Shown one piece after another: positions 6,636 to 13,276 of a stretch of 35,878 bases of DNA. A program made the position numbers and the translations under genes. Within the stretch, counting starts at the first letter, position 1; every line of letters begins with the position of its first letter. The stretch spans positions 1 to 35,878 of the forward strand of contig JAHRHE010000067.1 of NCBI GenBank assembly GCA_020027965.1, given 5' to 3'. Source of the stretch: Nitrospirota bacterium (GTDB lineage: Bacteria > Nitrospirota > Nitrospiria > Nitrospirales > Nitrospiraceae). A model generated the notes under the pieces. The model saw only the letters and a list, made by a program, of their open reading frames with translations. It made no database searches and was not told the DNA's origin.

Positions 6636-7505
6636 ATGTCCAGCGCAACGCCAATCGACCTTGGCTCGGTGGGTTCGTTGTGGCGGTATCCCGTCAAGTC
6701 CATGATGGGTGAACAGTTAAACGCCGCCGCGGTGATGGAACGCGGCGTGCTCGGAGATCGTGCCTACGCCCTGGTCGATTCCTCCGATGGAAAGATCGCG
6801 AGCGCCAAGAATCCCAGAAAATGGCCGGGTCTCTTCGCGTACCGGGCCACCTTCCTCAAGTTGTCGGGCAGCCACGTGCGGGTCCCTCCGGTCCGCATTA
6901 CGCTGCCGGATGGCACGACCGTGACCAGTGAGCAACGCGATCTCAACCAGGTGCTCTCGAGAGTACTCAAGCGTGAGGTTACCCTTGCCGTCACCGAGCG
7001 CGGCCAGGTAGCCGGAGTGCAGTCGTCAGGGCCCGGTTCCACGACGGCGAAGGCCGAAGAGTACTGGCCCGATATGGAAGGCCTCGACCACCGGGACACC
7101 GTCACCGATTTCGCGCTCCCCACGGGGACCTTTTTCGACTGCGCGACGGTCCATCTCCTGACCAGCGCCACGCTCAACCAGCTCCGGGACTTCTATCCGC
7201 AAGGGCGTTTCGAGGTTCCGCGATTTCGTCCCAACCTCGTCGTGGACCTTGCGGGGGGCGAGAAGGGCTTTGCTGAACAGGGCTGGATCGGTCGCACGCT
7301 GGCCATCGGGGACGAGGTTCGCCTGAGCATCACGGGCCCCTGCGGTCGCTGTGTGATGACTACCCTGGCCCAGGGGGATCTCCCGACCGATAGCGGGATT
7401 TTGCGCACGGCGGTCCAACGCAATCAGGGCGCTGTTGGAGTGTATGCGGCTGTCGTGCGGGGTGGCACGATCCGGCGCGGTGATCGGGTGAGGCTGGACG
7501 CCTGA
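6636..7505 (+). CDS. MOSC domain protein with MOSC N-terminal barrel
   Basis: 289 aa, with GGAGG about 9 nt before the ATG. The N-terminal VGSLWRYPVKSMMGEQL and GVLGDRAYALVD are typical of the MOSC_N beta-barrel. The C-terminal MOSC domain has FRPNLVVDL, the conserved Cys region ITGPCGRCVMTT, and GVYAAVVRGGTIRRGDRV. MOSC domains bind molybdenum cofactor or a sulfur carrier through that Cys; relatives include YcbX, mARC and the C-terminus of Moco sulfurases. The protein is cytoplasmic, with no partner reductase domain fused. It stands alone between two copies of the dispersed repeat, so its partner must be encoded elsewhere. Confidence 0.9.
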   Translation: MSSATPIDLGSVGSLWRYPVKSMMGEQLNAAAVMERGVLGDRAYALVDSSDGKIASAKNPRKWPGLFAYRATFLKLSGSHVRVPPVRITLPDGTTVTSEQRDLNQVLSRVLKREVTLAVTERGQVAGVQSSGPGSTTAKAEEYWPDMEGLDHRDTVTDFALPTGTFFDCATVHLLTSATLNQLRDFYPQGRFEVPRFRPNLVVDLAGGEKGFAEQGWIGRTLAIGDEVRLSITGPCGRCVMTTLAQGDLPTDSGILRTAVQRNQGAVGVYAAVVRGGTIRRGDRVRLDA

Positions 7506-7575
7506 CCCACGGTCAGAGCGTAGATTGGATCAGAAGATGGGGCATTGCTTGACTTGACACTCTCTTGAGCCGTTA

Positions 7576-7625
7576 CTCGTGAAGCGTATCTCGTTAAAGT
7601 CCCGGACTAACGACGAGATACGAAC
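7576..7625. repeat. Dispersed hairpin repeat, copy B
   Basis: ctcgtgaagcgtatctcgtt on the left faces taacgacgagatacg on the right (7608-7622), with one 3-nt insertion in the right arm. The right arm encodes the last residues (VSRR) and the stop of the small minus-strand gene ending at 7607. Confidence 0.7.
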
Positions 7626-7771
7626 AACGCCGCCCGCGGATCGGACCGGCCACCTATTTTCTTTTTATCCTTCTTTTTCTCTGCCGGTGCTTCCGAGAAT
7701 AGCAGCCAGACCAGGATCACAAATCCGACGGCGACCGCCGCAATCGCCAGCCACGTGCCCAGCTTCTCCAC
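7607..7771 (-). CDS. Very small single-helix membrane protein downstream of ybgC
   Basis: 54 aa on the minus strand. The GTG at 7771 follows the ybgC stop TAA with no gap, so translation is probably coupled. The sequence begins VEKLGTWLAI and continues with a clear 22-residue membrane helix (LAIAAVAVGFVILVWLLF), then a Lys-rich stretch (EKKKDKKKIG), an arrangement common in small single-pass proteins. The last residues (VSRR) and the stop come from dispersed repeat copy B, suggesting the repeat landed at the end of the gene and replaced the original tail. No family is recognised. Confidence 0.5.
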   Translation of the reverse strand: MEKLGTWLAIAAVAVGFVILVWLLFSEAPAEKKKDKKKIGGRSDPRAALFVSRR

Positions 7772-8173
7772 TTAGCTATCCCTTCGCGGCGGGGATTGCA
7801 GCGCATCCACCAGAGACTTCTCCAAGCGCTTGACCTTGCCCTGCAGGTCCACGGTCACCAGTTTGGCTGATCCCTCCACGACGACGCGTTGGCTGGTCCG
7901 TTCCAGGATCACATGAGCAAAGGTGAGCGACGTACGCCCGGTCTCAGCAAGCTTCGTTTCGATCGTGAGAACCTCCCCATAGCGGGCGGGTGACCGATAG
8001 TCCACCTCAGCATGAACCACGAGAAATTGTGTGCCCTCCTTGATGAGTCTGGCCACCGATATCCCACGTTCTTCCAGGTATTCTGTCCTGGCCCGCTCGA
8101 AGTACTTCAGGTAGTTGGCGTAGTACACCACCCCGCCGCAATCGGTATCCTCATAATAAATACGAACTTCCAT
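7772..8173 (-). CDS. ybgC: YbgC/FadM-type acyl-CoA thioesterase
   Basis: 133 aa hotdog-fold protein. YYEDTDCGGVVYYANYLKYF near the N-terminus is the 4-hydroxybenzoyl-CoA thioesterase/YbgC signature, with the presumed catalytic Asp at residue 11. VDYRSPARYGEVLTIET and RTSLTF follow in order, and length is typical (about 130). YbgC hydrolyses acyl-CoA thioesters and is linked in many Gram-negatives with the Tol-Pal system; no tol genes are nearby here. The start codon is preceded immediately by three tandem copies of the dispersed repeat, so the usual Shine-Dalgarno region has been replaced by repeat sequence. The 54-aa membrane protein gene follows without a gap. Confidence 0.9.
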   Translation of the reverse strand: MEVRIYYEDTDCGGVVYYANYLKYFERARTEYLEERGISVARLIKEGTQFLVVHAEVDYRSPARYGEVLTIETKLAETGRTSLTFAHVILERTSQRVVVEGSAKLVTVDLQGKVKRLEKSLVDALQSPPRRDS

Positions 8174-8224
8174 CGTATCTCGTATCTCGTGAAGCGTATC
8201 TCGTTAAGCGTATCTCGTGAAGCG
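8174..8224. repeat. Dispersed repeat copy C, three tandem 14-bp units
   Basis: cgtatctcgtgaag at 8181-8194, cgtatctcgttaag at 8195-8208 and cgtatctcgtgaag at 8209-8222 run head to tail, preceded by a partial unit at 8174-8180. The array abuts the ybgC start codon at 8171-8173. Unlike copies A, E and F it has no opposing arm. It is not a CRISPR array: there are no spacers. Confidence 0.85.
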
Positions 8225-8261
8225 CAGGGCGGCGATGAAGATACAGCGACCAAGAGGAGAA

Positions 8262-8645
8262 TTACTTTTTTCTTCGTTCTTCATCTTGTGAGCCTAGCCT
8301 CTTGATTAGGTTCCTCAGCATTCTGGCCTCATGATCCAGATCACCTAGAAGTTGATTCCAGTCTGGCTGGTTGAGGTATCCGAGCTCGAAGGCGACCTCG
8401 CCTTGAGTCTCCAGCTCGGCGCAGGAACCCAAGGCGATGAATAAGAACTGCCTGTATTCCCGGTTGTGAACACGGTTAAATCCTTCAGCCACATTCGAAG
8501 GAATGGACAGGGCAGCTCGCTTCATTTGTCCGACAAGTCCATAGAGCTCCTCTTTCGGAAATCCTTTGGTCACTCGATACACATCCAGCACTATCTTCTT
8601 TCCCAGCTTCCAAACATCCAAGTCACGGAAATTCTTGATTGTCAC
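8262..8645 (-). CDS. Four-helix bundle protein, 23S rRNA intervening-sequence (S23/IVP) type
   Basis: 127 aa from the GTG at 8645. An ATG-like start at 8693 would read through the dispersed repeat (MKRISSEAER), so the internal GTG, which gives MTIKNFRDLDVW, is preferred. NFRDLDVWKLGKKIVLDVY at the start, LVGQMKRAALSIPSNVAEGF in the middle and FLFIALGSCAELETQ later are the hallmark segments of the four-helix bundle family (TIGR02436) first seen in 23S rRNA insertions and related to the Avd accessory protein of diversity-generating retroelements. Its molecular function is not established; family members form pentameric, positively charged barrels. No reverse transcriptase is nearby. The gene lies between inverted copies of the dispersed repeat. 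Confidence 0.9.
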   Translation of the reverse strand: MTIKNFRDLDVWKLGKKIVLDVYRVTKGFPKEELYGLVGQMKRAALSIPSNVAEGFNRVHNREYRQFLFIALGSCAELETQGEVAFELGYLNQPDWNQLLGDLDHEARMLRNLIKRLGSQDEERRKK

Positions 8646-8676
8646 TAGCTCGCGCCTTGTCGTTCGTTCAGCTTCA

Positions 8677-8707
8677 GACGAGATACGCTTCACGCTTCAC
8701 GAACGAC
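8677..8707. repeat. Dispersed repeat, copy D (inverted relative to copy C)
   Basis: gacgagatacgcttcacg followed by cttcacgaacgac is the reverse complement of the arrangement seen in copies A and C. With copy C it encloses the four-helix bundle gene as an inverted pair 452 bp apart. It also lies 5 nt beyond the stop of the CARF gene. Confidence 0.75.
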
Positions 8708-8712
8708 AGCTC

Positions 8713-9990
8713 TTAGAGCACAAGCGTTGGAAACTCAGGGAGCGAGGTGTCGCTCACCCCGGTCAGCTTGACGACAATCTCGTATAGTTGCTGGAAGCGC
8801 TCCGCCTTGACCGGCTCGAACCCGTGTCCCAGCGCCGCTTTCGACGCCGCATCCAGGAGCGGTTTCATCTTGGCCCACTGCGTCAGGTAGGCCTGCCCCA
8901 TCTGATCGCCGAGTCCCGCCAGGGCGCGGAACTGCGCGTGCAGCGGCAGCTTGTATTTTCCGTCTACGTCGTCCAGATAGCAGGTCCGGCAGCTTTCTCG
9001 CAGTGCCTCAGGAAGCTGCTCGGGCTGCACGTCCCAGGTCTTGATCTTGTATTGCTTGAACAACCGCTGCTGCGAGAAGGCTTCGAGGGCGCGCACCAGA
9101 ACCACCATCGCCGCTTCGAGATGGTGGTCTGAGGCGGCGCGGCGACGCGCATGCGCGAGGAGGTCGTAGGCCATGGCTTCCTTGACCTCGTGGGGGTCCA
9201 AGACCAGCTTCTCCAAGAACCCGGCGTTCTGCTTGAGCGCCGGCAGCAACGCCTTGAGCCCCGGGGGAGCGCCCCAGACCGAGGCCATGTCCAGCGCCTT
9301 GATCGACGTTTTGAGCTTGTCCCAGGCCGGCCGGTACTGAAACCGTTCCCACAACCCATAGCCCTCGGAGAGATCCGCCAGGGCCCGGTACAGCGGCTTC
9401 TGCCCACCACTGACCCGCGCCTCGATCTGGTGGAACAGCACGGCCGCGGCTCCGAATGCGCCCCGATTGAAGTGGTCGCAGCCCTCGCCGCGCGAGACGG
9501 CGGCCGCCTCGTCCCAGGGATTGCCCTGCATCCAGACGCGCGGCTGCCCTTCCACGGTGACGACCTCTCCGGCGTCGCCAGCGCCTTCAGTACCACCCGC
9601 GCTCCCCGATTGACTCAAGGCGATGACCCGCGAGGTGTGCGCGAGACTCCCGAGCGCCATGGCGGCTGCCATGGCGGGGGTCGCACCGGTGAGGTCCACG
9701 ACCAGTTCACCGGCCTGCACCTCCCAGGTCCGCATCAGACCGGGGAGCGTTTTCGCCAGCGCCTGGTAGCAGGCCATGAAGCGTTGCGCGTCAGGGGTGA
9801 CCACCCAGTCCCAGCGTCGCGGCATCTGCGCGATGTGTGGTTGCACTGAGGCTTCCACCAGGCTCTTGGCGGACTCCGGCACGAAGAAACAGAGCAGCTC
9901 CGGCTTGAGCCGATTGATCGCATACACGGCGGCCGGCGCGTCGTCCGAGAACGCAATCAGCAACGCCTTGATGGGAGCGTCCCCGCTCAT
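8713..9990 (-). CDS. Orphan CARF-domain protein, TIGR02710/Cas02710-like
   Basis: 425 aa. Residues 5-150 look like a CARF Rossmann domain: KALLIAFSDDAPAAVYAI, then LVVDLTGATPAMAAAMAL with Asp99-Leu-Thr-Gly-Ala-Thr, the segment that in CARF proteins binds cyclic oligoadenylate. The C-terminal half is helical, with AYDLLAHARRRAASDHH and VVLVRALEAFSQQRL, which match the conserved helical region of the TIGR02710 CRISPR-associated family as I remember it. R284-x4-H289 fits the letter of an R-x4-6-H HEPN motif, but the family is not firmly known to be a nuclease. No CRISPR array or cas gene is in the window. A promoter with no leader precedes it (see 10000-10028). Confidence 0.65.
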   Translation of the reverse strand: MSGDAPIKALLIAFSDDAPAAVYAINRLKPELLCFFVPESAKSLVEASVQPHIAQMPRRWDWVVTPDAQRFMACYQALAKTLPGLMRTWEVQAGELVVDLTGATPAMAAAMALGSLAHTSRVIALSQSGSAGGTEGAGDAGEVVTVEGQPRVWMQGNPWDEAAAVSRGEGCDHFNRGAFGAAAVLFHQIEARVSGGQKPLYRALADLSEGYGLWERFQYRPAWDKLKTSIKALDMASVWGAPPGLKALLPALKQNAGFLEKLVLDPHEVKEAMAYDLLAHARRRAASDHHLEAAMVVLVRALEAFSQQRLFKQYKIKTWDVQPEQLPEALRESCRTCYLDDVDGKYKLPLHAQFRALAGLGDQMGQAYLTQWAKMKPLLDAASKAALGHGFEPVKAERFQQLYEIVVKLTGVSDTSLPEFPTLVL

Positions 9991-9999
9991 GTCCGGCGG

Positions 10000-10028
10000 A
10001 CTATAGCACCCCGACCCTGTCCGATCAA
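10000..10028 (-). promoter_or_regulatory. Sigma70-type promoter of the CARF gene, near-leaderless
   Basis: On the minus strand TTGATC (10023-10028), a 17-bp spacer and TATAGT (10000-10005). The -10 ends 9 nt before the ATG at 9990, so the transcript would begin at or within about 3 nt of the start codon. There is no Shine-Dalgarno sequence. Confidence 0.6.
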
Positions 10029-10042
10029 CCGCTCGCGCGGGT

Positions 10043-10071
10043 TTGACAGGGGACGAGCCGTCGCCTAGAAT
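10043..10071 (+). promoter_or_regulatory. Sigma70-type promoter of gmhA, near-leaderless
   Basis: TTGACA (10043-10048, perfect consensus), a 17-bp spacer and TAGAAT (10066-10071). The ATG at 10081 starts 9 nt after the -10, so the leader would be 0-3 nt; no Shine-Dalgarno sequence is present. The -35 box lies 14 bp from the -35 of the divergent CARF promoter. Confidence 0.75.
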
Positions 10072-10080
10072 GCGGCCTTA

Positions 10081-10650
10081 ATGAAAGACCAGGTCATGAA
10101 AGCTTTCGAGGACAGCGCCGAGGTGAAGCGGCGGTTTGCCCGCGAGCACGCGGACCGGATCGTGCAGGTGGCCAAGCTGATCGCCCGCGCCTTGCGGGAA
10201 GAGCGGAAGGTGCTGCTGTTCGGCAACGGGGGCAGCGCCACTGACGCCTCGCACATCGCGGCCGAATTTGTCGGCCGCTACCATCGCGACCGGAAGCCCC
10301 TGCCGGCCCTCGCCCTGGGCAGCGACCTGGCGGCGCTCACCTGCATCGCCAACGACTATGAGTACGCCGAGATCTTCGCCCGCCAGATTAAAGCCCACGG
10401 CCAGAAGGGAGACGTCGCCATCGCAATCAGCACCAGCGGGAACTCACCCAATGTACTGAAGGGGGTGGAGGCTGCGCGGGCGGGCGGGCTGATCACGGTC
10501 GGATGGACAGGTGGAACCGGCGGCAAGCTGGCCGGTCTAGTGGACCATTGTTTCACCGTCCCCTCCACCGTGACCGCCCGAATCCAGGAAAGTCACATCA
10601 CGCTCGGCCACGTCCTCTGCGAGCTGATCGAGGGAGAACTGTTTGCGTAG
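10081..10650 (+). CDS. gmhA: Phosphoheptose isomerase (sedoheptulose-7-phosphate isomerase)
   Basis: 189 aa SIS-domain protein, the usual length of GmhA. LLFGNGGSATDASHIAAEFVGRY is the GmhA signature covering the phosphate-binding loop, LGSDLAALTCIANDY follows, then AIAISTSGNSPNVLKG (second SIS loop) and QESHITLGHVLCELIE with the conserved His and Glu. It converts sedoheptulose 7-phosphate to D-glycero-D-manno-heptose 7-phosphate, the first step to ADP-heptose for LPS core. The adenylyltransferase of the same pathway, rfaE2, is at 22938. An ATG five codons downstream (10096) would give a short leader and is the alternative start. The next gene overlaps its stop. Confidence 0.95.
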   Translation: MKDQVMKAFEDSAEVKRRFAREHADRIVQVAKLIARALREERKVLLFGNGGSATDASHIAAEFVGRYHRDRKPLPALALGSDLAALTCIANDYEYAEIFARQIKAHGQKGDVAIAISTSGNSPNVLKGVEAARAGGLITVGWTGGTGGKLAGLVDHCFTVPSTVTARIQESHITLGHVLCELIEGELFA

Positions 10651-11647
10651 ATCTCGGCGCTCCTTCGACCAACTCCCTCGTTCGGCCCCGCCCCGCGCCC
10701 CCATTTCGCCGATCGACGTCTCCAGGCTGAAGACCTACTCGCTGAGCCGCAGGCACAGCAAGGTGCGCGTCGCCGATTTTTCCGTACCCTGGCGACGCGG
10801 CCGGTCATTCTCCCGTTTTCTTCAGACCCTCCCGGATATCCTGGCCGTCAAGACACTGCGCGCCGTAGTCCAGGCGATCGTGCGCGCGCACCGCCGTGGC
10901 CGTCCGGTCATCGTGGGTCTGGGCGCGCACCCCACCAAGGTGGGCCTGAACCCCGTCCTGGTGGACCTGATGGAGCGCGGCATCGTGACCGCCATGGCGA
11001 TGAACGGGGCCGTGATCATCCATGATTTCGAGCTGGCGCTGATGGGCCACACCTCGGAAGAAGTCGAGGCGGAGATCGATTCCGGCCGCTTCGGGATGGC
11101 GGAGGAAACCGGACGTATGCTGAATGAGGCCGTCGTCCGCGGGAGCAAAGAAGGCCTCGGTCTCGGCGAGGCCGTCGGCACCTACATCAACCTCCACAAA
11201 CGTCAGTTCCCGCATCGTCAGACCAGCCTGCTGGCAACCGGGGCTCGGCTCGGCATCCCCATGACGGTCCACGTGGCATTGGGAACCGATATCATCCACA
11301 TGCACCCCTCAGCAGACGGCGCGGCCATCGGGGCCGGGTCGCTGCTCGATTTTCGGAAGCTCGCGGCAGTCGTGGCAGGAATGGAAGGCGGGGTCTATCT
11401 CAATCTCGGATCGGCCGTCATCCTGCCGGAGGTGTTTCTGAAGACCGTCGCCCTCGGCCGGAACTTGGGGCACGCGCTCACGGACATCACCACGGTGAAC
11501 ATGGACTTCCTCCCCCAGTATCGCCCACTGACGAACGTGGTCAAGCGCCCAACCCAGAAAGGGGGCCGTGGCTATTCCCTCATCGGCCACCACGAGATTA
11601 TGGTCCCGCTGTTGGCCGCGGCCATTGTGGAAGAGATGCGTCACTGA
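10643..11647 (+). CDS. Deoxyhypusine synthase-like (DHS superfamily) protein
   Basis: 334 aa from a TTG at 10643 that overlaps the gmhA stop by 8 bp, with GGGAG 6 nt upstream; this implies translational coupling. After a basic N-terminal 40 residues come RPVIVGLGAHPTKVGLNP, MAMNGAVIIHDFELALMGHT, ALGTDIIHMHPSADGAAIGAG and GGVYLNLGSAVILPEVFLK, and the end reads GHHEIMVPLLAAAIVEEM. The order of motifs and the closing 'PLLAAAIVE' recall PF01916 (eukaryotic DHS ends LVFPLLVAETFA). True DHS modifies eIF5A, which bacteria lack; bacterial homologues include homospermidine synthases and proteins of unknown role. NAD binding is a reasonable inference, substrate unknown. Placement after gmhA hints at an envelope or sugar role. 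Confidence 0.55.
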   Translation: MRRSRRSFDQLPRSAPPRAPISPIDVSRLKTYSLSRRHSKVRVADFSVPWRRGRSFSRFLQTLPDILAVKTLRAVVQAIVRAHRRGRPVIVGLGAHPTKVGLNPVLVDLMERGIVTAMAMNGAVIIHDFELALMGHTSEEVEAEIDSGRFGMAEETGRMLNEAVVRGSKEGLGLGEAVGTYINLHKRQFPHRQTSLLATGARLGIPMTVHVALGTDIIHMHPSADGAAIGAGSLLDFRKLAAVVAGMEGGVYLNLGSAVILPEVFLKTVALGRNLGHALTDITTVNMDFLPQYRPLTNVVKRPTQKGGRGYSLIGHHEIMVPLLAAAIVEEMRH

Positions 11648-11757
11648 GGACGGGATGGGCCCGGAGCAAGTCGGCACAGCGCAGACGCGTGAACGCATAG
11701 GCCGCCGCCACATTGAGGCATCGGCGGAGGCGTCATACCAGAGAGGTGGCACACTCG

Positions 11758-12081
11758 ATGATGCAGAAGCGACAACTCTTCAGGATCAGGATCCACCGAG
11801 TCGGGCAGGTCAGACGACGTTCGGACGTTGCCAAGTGCGAGGTCCTCGACCTGACCGAACGGGGGGTCTGTCTCAGCACCACTCTGACGGTCACGACCGG
11901 AGAAGAGCTCGAAGTGCAGTTCGATCTGACCGGCACCTGTGTCATTCGTTTCACCGTTCTGGTGATGTACGTGGGCCCGTCACAGCTCGGGGCTCTGATC
12001 ACAGAAATCTCGCCCGAGCACCAGGCACACCTCACCAAGTTCATTGACCAGTTGATCGCCATGAACCTGGCGGGCTTCTAG
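11758..12081 (+). CDS. Small PilZ-domain protein
   Basis: 107 aa. GAGAGGTGG lies 8 nt before the ATG at 11758 (a second ATG follows directly). The N-terminus has KRQLFRIRIHRVGQVRRR, then CEVLDLTERGVCLST, which fits the D/N-x-S/T-x-x-G half of the c-di-GMP-binding PilZ signature, and a closing beta-barrel part (LEVQFDLTG..IRFTVLVMYVG). The Arg-x-x-x-Arg half is less clear. It is a single-domain protein, the form that often acts as a c-di-GMP adaptor in motility or exopolysaccharide control. It follows the DHS-like gene by 110 bp and could be cotranscribed. Confidence 0.75.
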   Translation: MMQKRQLFRIRIHRVGQVRRRSDVAKCEVLDLTERGVCLSTTLTVTTGEELEVQFDLTGTCVIRFTVLVMYVGPSQLGALITEISPEHQAHLTKFIDQLIAMNLAGF

Positions 12082-12099
12082 GGCGATCCCGGCCTCAGG

Positions 12100-12114
12100 A
12101 GTCCCTGCGGGACT
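12100..12114. other. Short perfect hairpin after the PilZ gene
   Basis: agtccc-tgc-gggact, a 6-bp perfect stem with a 3-nt loop, begins 18 bp after the PilZ stop. There is no T-run on either side, so it is a weak candidate for a terminator or a processing signal. Confidence 0.35.
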
Positions 12115-12210
12115 ATGACTGTTTACGGAGACGAGGAACGGCACCCTCGGCACATGCTCGCCTGATCGCCCGCGGGCAGATGTCCGACTAAATTGAAGGG
12201 AGAGGAATTG

Positions 12211-13128
12211 ATGGAAACCCCTCCAGGCACCGCAGGAAGCAAGGACTTACCAGGGCAGCCAGTTGTGCCTCTCCTCTGTCTGCTGGCGGCGATCATCCTG
12301 CTCAGCACTGTCGCCCCGGCCATGAAACTGGTCTTTCTCCAAGGTCAGATCACGCCTTTCGGGATGGTGACCGCCAAATTGACAGCCGCGGCAATTATCC
12401 TGGTCGCGGCCGCGCTCTTTCTTGAAGAGAGAGAATTGCAGCTTCTGAATCGGGCTGATCTGGTACGGTTATGCCTGCTCGGGCTCCTGGGGGTTGGCCT
12501 GCCTCACGCGATTGCGGCGTGGGGGCTCCAACTCACCACCGCAACGCACTACATTCTGATCACGACTCTGGCTGCCTCGTTTACGTCGCTCTTCGGCCTG
12601 CTACACAAGAACGAAAAGATTGTCCCGATGATGCTCCTGGGACTTCTCGTCTCCTTTGCCGGGGGTCTGATCGCGGTTTCCGAGAACCTTCAACAATCGG
12701 CGTCGAACTTGCTCTTCGGTGATGCGCTCGTCTTCCTGTTCATGATCCTCATGTCCGCCCAACTCCTGCTCCACTCGGCAACCGCCAAACGCTGCGGAAT
12801 TCTGACCGCCAACTCCGTGATGTTCGGGAGCAGCGCCCTCGCCCTCCTCACCGTTGGTATGCTGTGGCCGGGACCTGCGCGAGTGCGTCTCTCAGTTGTG
12901 AGCCTGGCGTGGCTCATGTACATTGGGATCGCCACCGGGGCCGTCTTCCTGCTGCGCCACCTCGCTTTGCGCTCGGTCGCTCCAGCCGGGGCGGGGGCCC
13001 TCCAGTATCTGGCGCCCGTGTCGGCCGTGCTGCTCGCTTCTGTCTTTCTGGGGGAAGCGCTGGAGCTCCATACGGTCGTCGGCGGAGTGCTGATTCTCTC
13101 CGGCGTGGAGCTTGTCCGGCGGGCCTAA
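12211..13128 (+). CDS. EamA-type drug/metabolite transporter (DMT superfamily)
   Basis: 305 aa from the ATG at 12211, which has AGGGAGAGG upstream at normal distance; a TTG at 12193 overlaps that region and is rejected. Ten hydrophobic helices are arranged as two EamA repeats of five (about residues 20-150 and 165-303). APAMKLVFLQGQITPFGMVTAK in the first repeat and ALQYLAPVSAVLLASVFLGE in the second are typical, the latter being the usual 'LxPVxAxLxGxxxLGE' of the family. It is an inner-membrane transporter or permease; the substrate cannot be predicted. It has no obvious operon partner and is followed by repeat copy E. Confidence 0.88.
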   Translation: METPPGTAGSKDLPGQPVVPLLCLLAAIILLSTVAPAMKLVFLQGQITPFGMVTAKLTAAAIILVAAALFLEERELQLLNRADLVRLCLLGLLGVGLPHAIAAWGLQLTTATHYILITTLAASFTSLFGLLHKNEKIVPMMLLGLLVSFAGGLIAVSENLQQSASNLLFGDALVFLFMILMSAQLLLHSATAKRCGILTANSVMFGSSALALLTVGMLWPGPARVRLSVVSLAWLMYIGIATGAVFLLRHLALRSVAPAGAGALQYLAPVSAVLLASVFLGEALELHTVVGGVLILSGVELVRRA

Positions 13129-13223
13129 CGCTGGGGGCAGCGTCGTTCGTTCCGCCGCAGCTTTAGCGAAGGCGGGCTCTCGCATCTCGGGGCACCCGTT
13201 GCTTCGGGAATGCGACGGGTCCC

Positions 13224-13275
13224 GGTATCTCGTGAAGAATCGGGCGAGATACGCTTCACGAACGACGAGATACGA
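13224..13275. repeat. Dispersed hairpin repeat, copy E
   Basis: gtatctcg (13225-13232), a 12-nt loop and cgagatac (13245-13252) form a perfect 8-bp stem, followed by gcttcacgaacgacgag. It lies just beyond the stop of the response-regulator gene on the minus strand, between two convergent genes, where it could act as a bidirectional transcript end. Confidence 0.8.
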
Positions 13276-13276
13276 G

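Noticed and set aside
6500-6712. 70-aa frame starting MKREASPK before the MOSC gene
   Set aside because: It is a translation of repeat copy A and lacks a ribosome site; the MOSC gene has its own.
7579-7833. 84-aa plus-strand frame starting MKRISLK
   Set aside because: Its start lies in the dispersed repeat and its body is antisense to the 54-aa membrane protein and ybgC.
8181-8222. CRISPR array
   Set aside because: Three contiguous 14-bp units have no spacers and the same sequence occurs singly elsewhere as an intergenic hairpin.
9134-9153. HEPN nuclease motif (R-x4-H) in the CARF protein
   Set aside because: The letters fit at R284 and H289, but the surrounding helix is a conserved Ala/Arg-rich segment in this family and nuclease function is not established; kept as a note, not a call.
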